Shown here piece by piece: positions 60,426-64,000 of a DNA stretch of 64,000 bases. The stretch's first letter is position 1. The number at the start of each line of letters is the position of its first letter. Source of the stretch: Candidatus Woesearchaeota archaeon (lineage in GTDB: Archaea > Nanobdellota > Nanobdellia > Woesearchaeales > GW2011-AR4). The notes under the pieces are model-generated. The model saw only the letters and a list, made by a program, of their open reading frames with translations, did not search any database and was not told the DNA's origin. The position numbers and the translations under genes were made by a program. The stretch is taken from positions 1 through 64,000 of the forward strand of contig JACOZN010000013.1 of assembly GCA_016181305.1 (NCBI GenBank), in the 5' to 3' direction.

Positions 60426-61298
60426 ATGGAAATACGCAACATACAGAAGACAGGCGACATGCATTACCTTTACCTGCCAACATCATGGTGCAGGGAGCAC
60501 AAGATCGGCTCAAAATCAAAGGTTAGCATTGAGCAGAGCAGCGACGGCTCATTGACTATTTCTCCGCAAATTACTGAAAGGAAGCCAAAGCACCTGAAGC
60601 TGAATATCTCTGAAGATGATCAGGAAATAATACACAAGCTTGTTGTTGCATGCTACATCAACCCATTAAGCTCTTTCGAGATTAACTTCGAGAAAGAGAT
60701 GGACTTTACAAAGCTGCTGAACCAGAAAAGGCTGATAAGCCTTGAGTCAGTGGAGATTGACAAAAAGCAGATAACATGCAACGGTGCGATTTCCATAAGC
60801 GACCCGGAGTCATTGCTCAAGACAATGGCAAAAAAAATAAAGAACATGGTTATAGTGATGCAGAAGAGCTACGACAAGGAGCTGATTGAAAGGTATGAAG
60901 ACGAGATTGACAGGAGCAAGATGCTCATAGACAAGTCAATAATAAGCTCGCTCACTTTTGAAAGGACAACAAAAGCAAACACAATCGACCTTTATTACAT
61001 TTCGCTTATATCAAAAGACCTGGAAAGGATGGTTGACCATCTTATCTGCATAAGCAGCAAGGAAACGGAATTTTTGACATTAGTTCAGGAGACTATAGAC
61101 CAGCTTCAAAGCATAATTGAAAACACAAATAACCTGAACTATAAGGCTGCATTGCAGTTTGTAAAAAAAGTAACTAAAATCAGGGGCTTCGAAGTCAAAG
61201 ACATAAAAAGCTATGACAAGGAGAGGATAAGGCTTTCATTGACAACGATTGCCGAGGTTGTCACAGACTGGGCAATAACAAAAGAGACGGAGAAATAG
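60426..61298 (+). CDS. AbrB-PhoU-like phosphate uptake regulator
   Basis: IRNIQKTGDMHYLYLPTSWCREHKIGSKSKVSI AbrB-like N-terminus, PhoU-like helical C-terminus. Confidence 0.82.
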   Translation: MEIRNIQKTGDMHYLYLPTSWCREHKIGSKSKVSIEQSSDGSLTISPQITERKPKHLKLNISEDDQEIIHKLVVACYINPLSSFEINFEKEMDFTKLLNQKRLISLESVEIDKKQITCNGAISISDPESLLKTMAKKIKNMVIVMQKSYDKELIERYEDEIDRSKMLIDKSIISSLTFERTTKANTIDLYYISLISKDLERMVDHLICISSKETEFLTLVQETIDQLQSIIENTNNLNYKAALQFVKKVTKIRGFEVKDIKSYDKERIRLSLTTIAEVVTDWAITKETEK

Positions 61299-61418
61299 CT
61301 ACTTGTGCCTGGGCTTCATCAGGGCGTACTGAATCGCCATTGAAAGCCTGCCGGTTATCACTCCAATGACAAAAACAGACGAATATTTTGCATAAAGCGC
61401 AAATTGGCCAAAGTCCAT
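61299..61418 (-). CDS. Small single-TM protein (39 aa)
   Basis: MDFGQFALYAKYSSVFVIGVITGRLSMAIQYALMKPRHK*. Confidence 0.4.
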   Translation of the reverse strand: MDFGQFALYAKYSSVFVIGVITGRLSMAIQYALMKPRHK

Positions 61419-61501
61419 AACAAAGCGCATAAAGGGCAGTAGAAAAGCGTAACCCAAATAAAAAATATAAAGTATTTATAATAGTTATTTTATATAGGTT
61501 A

Positions 61502-61557
61502 TATAGAGAACTTTGAATAATTCATTATTTTCGCCATTTCATTCAAAGTTCTCTATA
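61502..61557. repeat. 17-bp perfect inverted repeat
   Basis: tatagagaactttgaat ... attcaaagttctctata, 22-nt spacer. Confidence 0.9.
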
Positions 61558-61628
61558 CAAATGTTTTCCATATAACATTTAGGCATTGTTATTAAGGCTA
61601 TTCAGAATACTTCAGGACTGGTGTACAG

Positions 61629-61976
61629 ATGGAAGCTTTAAGCGATTCAAAAGAAGCTGAGATCCTGGGAGAAATCAGAGAAGCTGAAAAAAAGGCAGAC
61701 GAGCTTATAGAAAGGGCTGGCAGGGAAAAGGAATCCCTGCTGCGCGAGGCAGCTGCAAATGCCTCAAAGCTTTTGTCATCCAAAAAAGAAGAGATAAGAA
61801 AGGCGCAGGAAAAGAAAGTAATGGATTTCAGGGAGAAGGCAGGGCTGATTGGCGAGGAGAAGTCCGCCGAAGGCAAAATGGCTGCAAAGCAGCTAAAATC
61901 AAAGTCAGAAAAAAACACCGGAAAGGCTGTTGACTTCATACTGAAGAAATTCGAGGATATGGTCCAAAATGCTTAA
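61629..61976 (+). CDS. ahaH: A-type ATPase subunit H-like (AhaH)
   Basis: Charged coiled coil directly upstream of subunit I. Confidence 0.75.
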   Translation: MEALSDSKEAEILGEIREAEKKADELIERAGREKESLLREAAANASKLLSSKKEEIRKAQEKKVMDFREKAGLIGEEKSAEGKMAAKQLKSKSEKNTGKAVDFILKKFEDMVQNA

Positions 61977-63807
61977 GCCGCATGAGATGAGCAGCGTCAT
62001 AATAACAGGCCCGAACAGCGAGCTTGAGGCTGTCATCAAGGAGATGCATGATATGGGGGTGCTCCACATAGTTGAGCATTCAAAAAATGAACTGGCGGAT
62101 ACAGGCAAGCCACTGGATAGCGCCGGCAGGCTTTCCGAAACCCTTGTCAAAATAAGGGCATTGACTGCAGCGCTGAGCATCAGGCAAGAGGAAAACAGAT
62201 TCGAGCTTAAGAAAGGCCTGCCTGAAATCGAATCCAATGTCAGAAAAATCGGAAATGAGCTTGGCGCGCTCAATGACGAGCTAAAAAAGACAGAAGAGCT
62301 GGTATCGAAAAACGATGCTGTAAGGCAGGAGCTCGAAATCCTGAAGGGCTTGAACATTCCGCTTGAAAACTTCACGTCTTACAAGTCGTTGGCTTGCTTT
62401 ATGGGCTGTATAAATGAAAAGAATTTCCGGCATATGAATGGGGAGCTTTCAAAAACGACGAAAAATTTCCTGATTTTCAAAAGCGGCGAGAAGCGAAAAT
62501 TCATTGCGTTGTTCATAGACTCAAAGAACAGGGAAGATGCAGGCAGCATATTGAATAAAAACGGCTTTTCGCAGCTGAACTTCTCCAATATAGGCGGCTT
62601 TAAGGGGACTGCAATGAGCAATCTTAAGAGGACAGGGGAGGAAAATGCAAGGCTCCAAAGGAAAAGAGCAGAGATTAAAAACAGCGTTGAAAAGCTGGCA
62701 AATGGGCATAAGGCCTTTTTGGCAGCTGCCGACAAATTTTTAAGCATCCAGCTTGAAAAGGCAGAAGCGCCTTTGCAGTTTGCATCAACGCCAAGCAGCT
62801 TCCTCATTAAGGGATGGATTCCAAGCGGGCAGTTAAACAGCTCCATAGAAAGGCTGAATAAGGCGGCTAAAAACATGATATTCGTGCATTTTGAGCCTGC
62901 AAAGGCGCATGACAAAGTGCCTGTCAAGCTGAAAAACCCGAAGTATGCAAAATCTTTTGAGTTCTTCATCGACCTTTACAGCATGCCCACCTACAGGGAG
63001 ATTGACCCGACTTTTTTCATATTCCTGACTTTTCCGATATTTTTCGGGATAATGCTCGGTGATGTTGGCTATGGGATAACAAGCTTATTGATTTTCTGGC
63101 TTTTAAAAAAGAAGATGCCGAAGGCAGGCGGTTTTTTCAACATACTGATGCTTGCGTCTTTTGTGTCAATGCTGTTCGGGTTTTTGTATGGGGAATTTTT
63201 TGGCTATGAGTTTATTCATCCAGTAATAAGCAGGGAGCATGAGATGTTCACCTTGATGTACATGGCCATTGCAATCGGCATAGTGCATGTAAATCTAGGA
63301 TTGGCAATAGGATTTATAAACGAGCTGAAATCGCATGGATTGATGAAGGCTGTATATGAGAAATTAAGCTGGATTATACTTGAAATAGGAGCTGCATTGC
63401 TTGCATTATCATATTTTGGAAAAATATCAATATCCCCATTAATCGGAGCTGTATTTTTAGGATTGTCAATATTAATGCTTTTTAAGGGCGAAGGGGTAAA
63501 AGGGCTTATGGAGCTGCCGAGCATTTTCACGAATATTTTGTCCTATGCAAGGCTTATGGCAATAGGGCTTTCTTCGGTTGTGCTTGCAGTCATAATAAAC
63601 GACTCTGCAAAGGAATTTTTTCATCAAGGGGGATTTTTTGTATTAATAGGGGTGCTGATTTTGGTTGTTGGGCACATAATAAACATAATGCTTGGATTAC
63701 TTGGGAGCTTTTTGCACTCATTGAGGCTCCATTACGTTGAGTTTTTTTCAAAATTTTTTCACGGTGGCGCTAAGAAGTACCAGCCGTTCGGGATGAAAGA
63801 AGATTAA
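61969..63807 (+). CDS. atpI: A-type ATP synthase subunit I
   Basis: MLKPHEMSSVIITGPNSELEAVIKEMHDMGVLHIVEH; PTYREIDPTFFIFLTFPIFFGIMLGDVGYG; NILSYARLMAIGLSSVVLA. Confidence 0.95.
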   Translation: MLKPHEMSSVIITGPNSELEAVIKEMHDMGVLHIVEHSKNELADTGKPLDSAGRLSETLVKIRALTAALSIRQEENRFELKKGLPEIESNVRKIGNELGALNDELKKTEELVSKNDAVRQELEILKGLNIPLENFTSYKSLACFMGCINEKNFRHMNGELSKTTKNFLIFKSGEKRKFIALFIDSKNREDAGSILNKNGFSQLNFSNIGGFKGTAMSNLKRTGEENARLQRKRAEIKNSVEKLANGHKAFLAAADKFLSIQLEKAEAPLQFASTPSSFLIKGWIPSGQLNSSIERLNKAAKNMIFVHFEPAKAHDKVPVKLKNPKYAKSFEFFIDLYSMPTYREIDPTFFIFLTFPIFFGIMLGDVGYGITSLLIFWLLKKKMPKAGGFFNILMLASFVSMLFGFLYGEFFGYEFIHPVISREHEMFTLMYMAIAIGIVHVNLGLAIGFINELKSHGLMKAVYEKLSWIILEIGAALLALSYFGKISISPLIGAVFLGLSILMLFKGEGVKGLMELPSIFTNILSYARLMAIGLSSVVLAVIINDSAKEFFHQGGFFVLIGVLILVVGHIINIMLGLLGSFLHSLRLHYVEFFSKFFHGGAKKYQPFGMKED

Positions 63808-63855
63808 TAATAAAATATACACCTACAATAAAAAATTAAAAACTCGGAGGTAAAA

Positions 63856-64000
63856 ATGGTAGACATATCGACTGGATTGGTGGCGATGGCGTCAGGGCTG
63901 GCAATCGGCTTGAGCGCAATTGCGGCAGCTATTGCTGAAAAGGAAATCGGAGTTGCAGCTGTGGGCGCTATGGCGGAAAAGGAGGAGCTGTTTGGAAAGG
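63856..64000 (+). CDS. atpK: A-type ATP synthase subunit K, partial
   Basis: MVDISTGLVAMASGLAIGLSAIAAAIAEKEIGVAAVGAMAEKEELFGK; runs off the window. Confidence 0.9.
   Translation, partial: MVDISTGLVAMASGLAIGLSAIAAAIAEKEIGVAAVGAMAEKEELFGK

Overview
Archaeal chromosome segment, probably DPANN/Woesearchaeota-like (inferred from archaeal ribosomal proteins, Rpo subunits, Spt4, NAC, GatDE and an A-type ATPase together with small, rearranged operons). It carries informational operons (S13-S4-S11-RpoD-L18e-L13-S9-RpoN; L1-L10-L12; Rpo7-Spt4-S24e-S27ae), SRP RNA, RNase P RNA and five tRNAs. The main signals are: (1) all seven MEP/DOXP isoprenoid enzymes (Dxs, IspG, Dxr, IspD-IspF fusion, IspE, IspH) within about 12 kb of an archaeal genome, with an IspG that appears to lack about 49 internal residues including one Fe-S cysteine, and a methyltransferase inside the cluster; (2) all five tRNA genes look interrupted, several at non-canonical D-arm or T-arm positions; (3) a four-copy hairpin element with compensatory base changes, always next to a 41-49 nt G-free/C-free tract; (4) a helically phased CTTATTATATAAG operator array between a tandem-HTH regulator and a presenilin-like protease; (5) a mosaic Cdc48 with a coiled-coil insertion in D1 and a gene split at the equivalent point in D2. 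All calls were made by eye from sequence and the supplied ORFs; no database search or folding was run.
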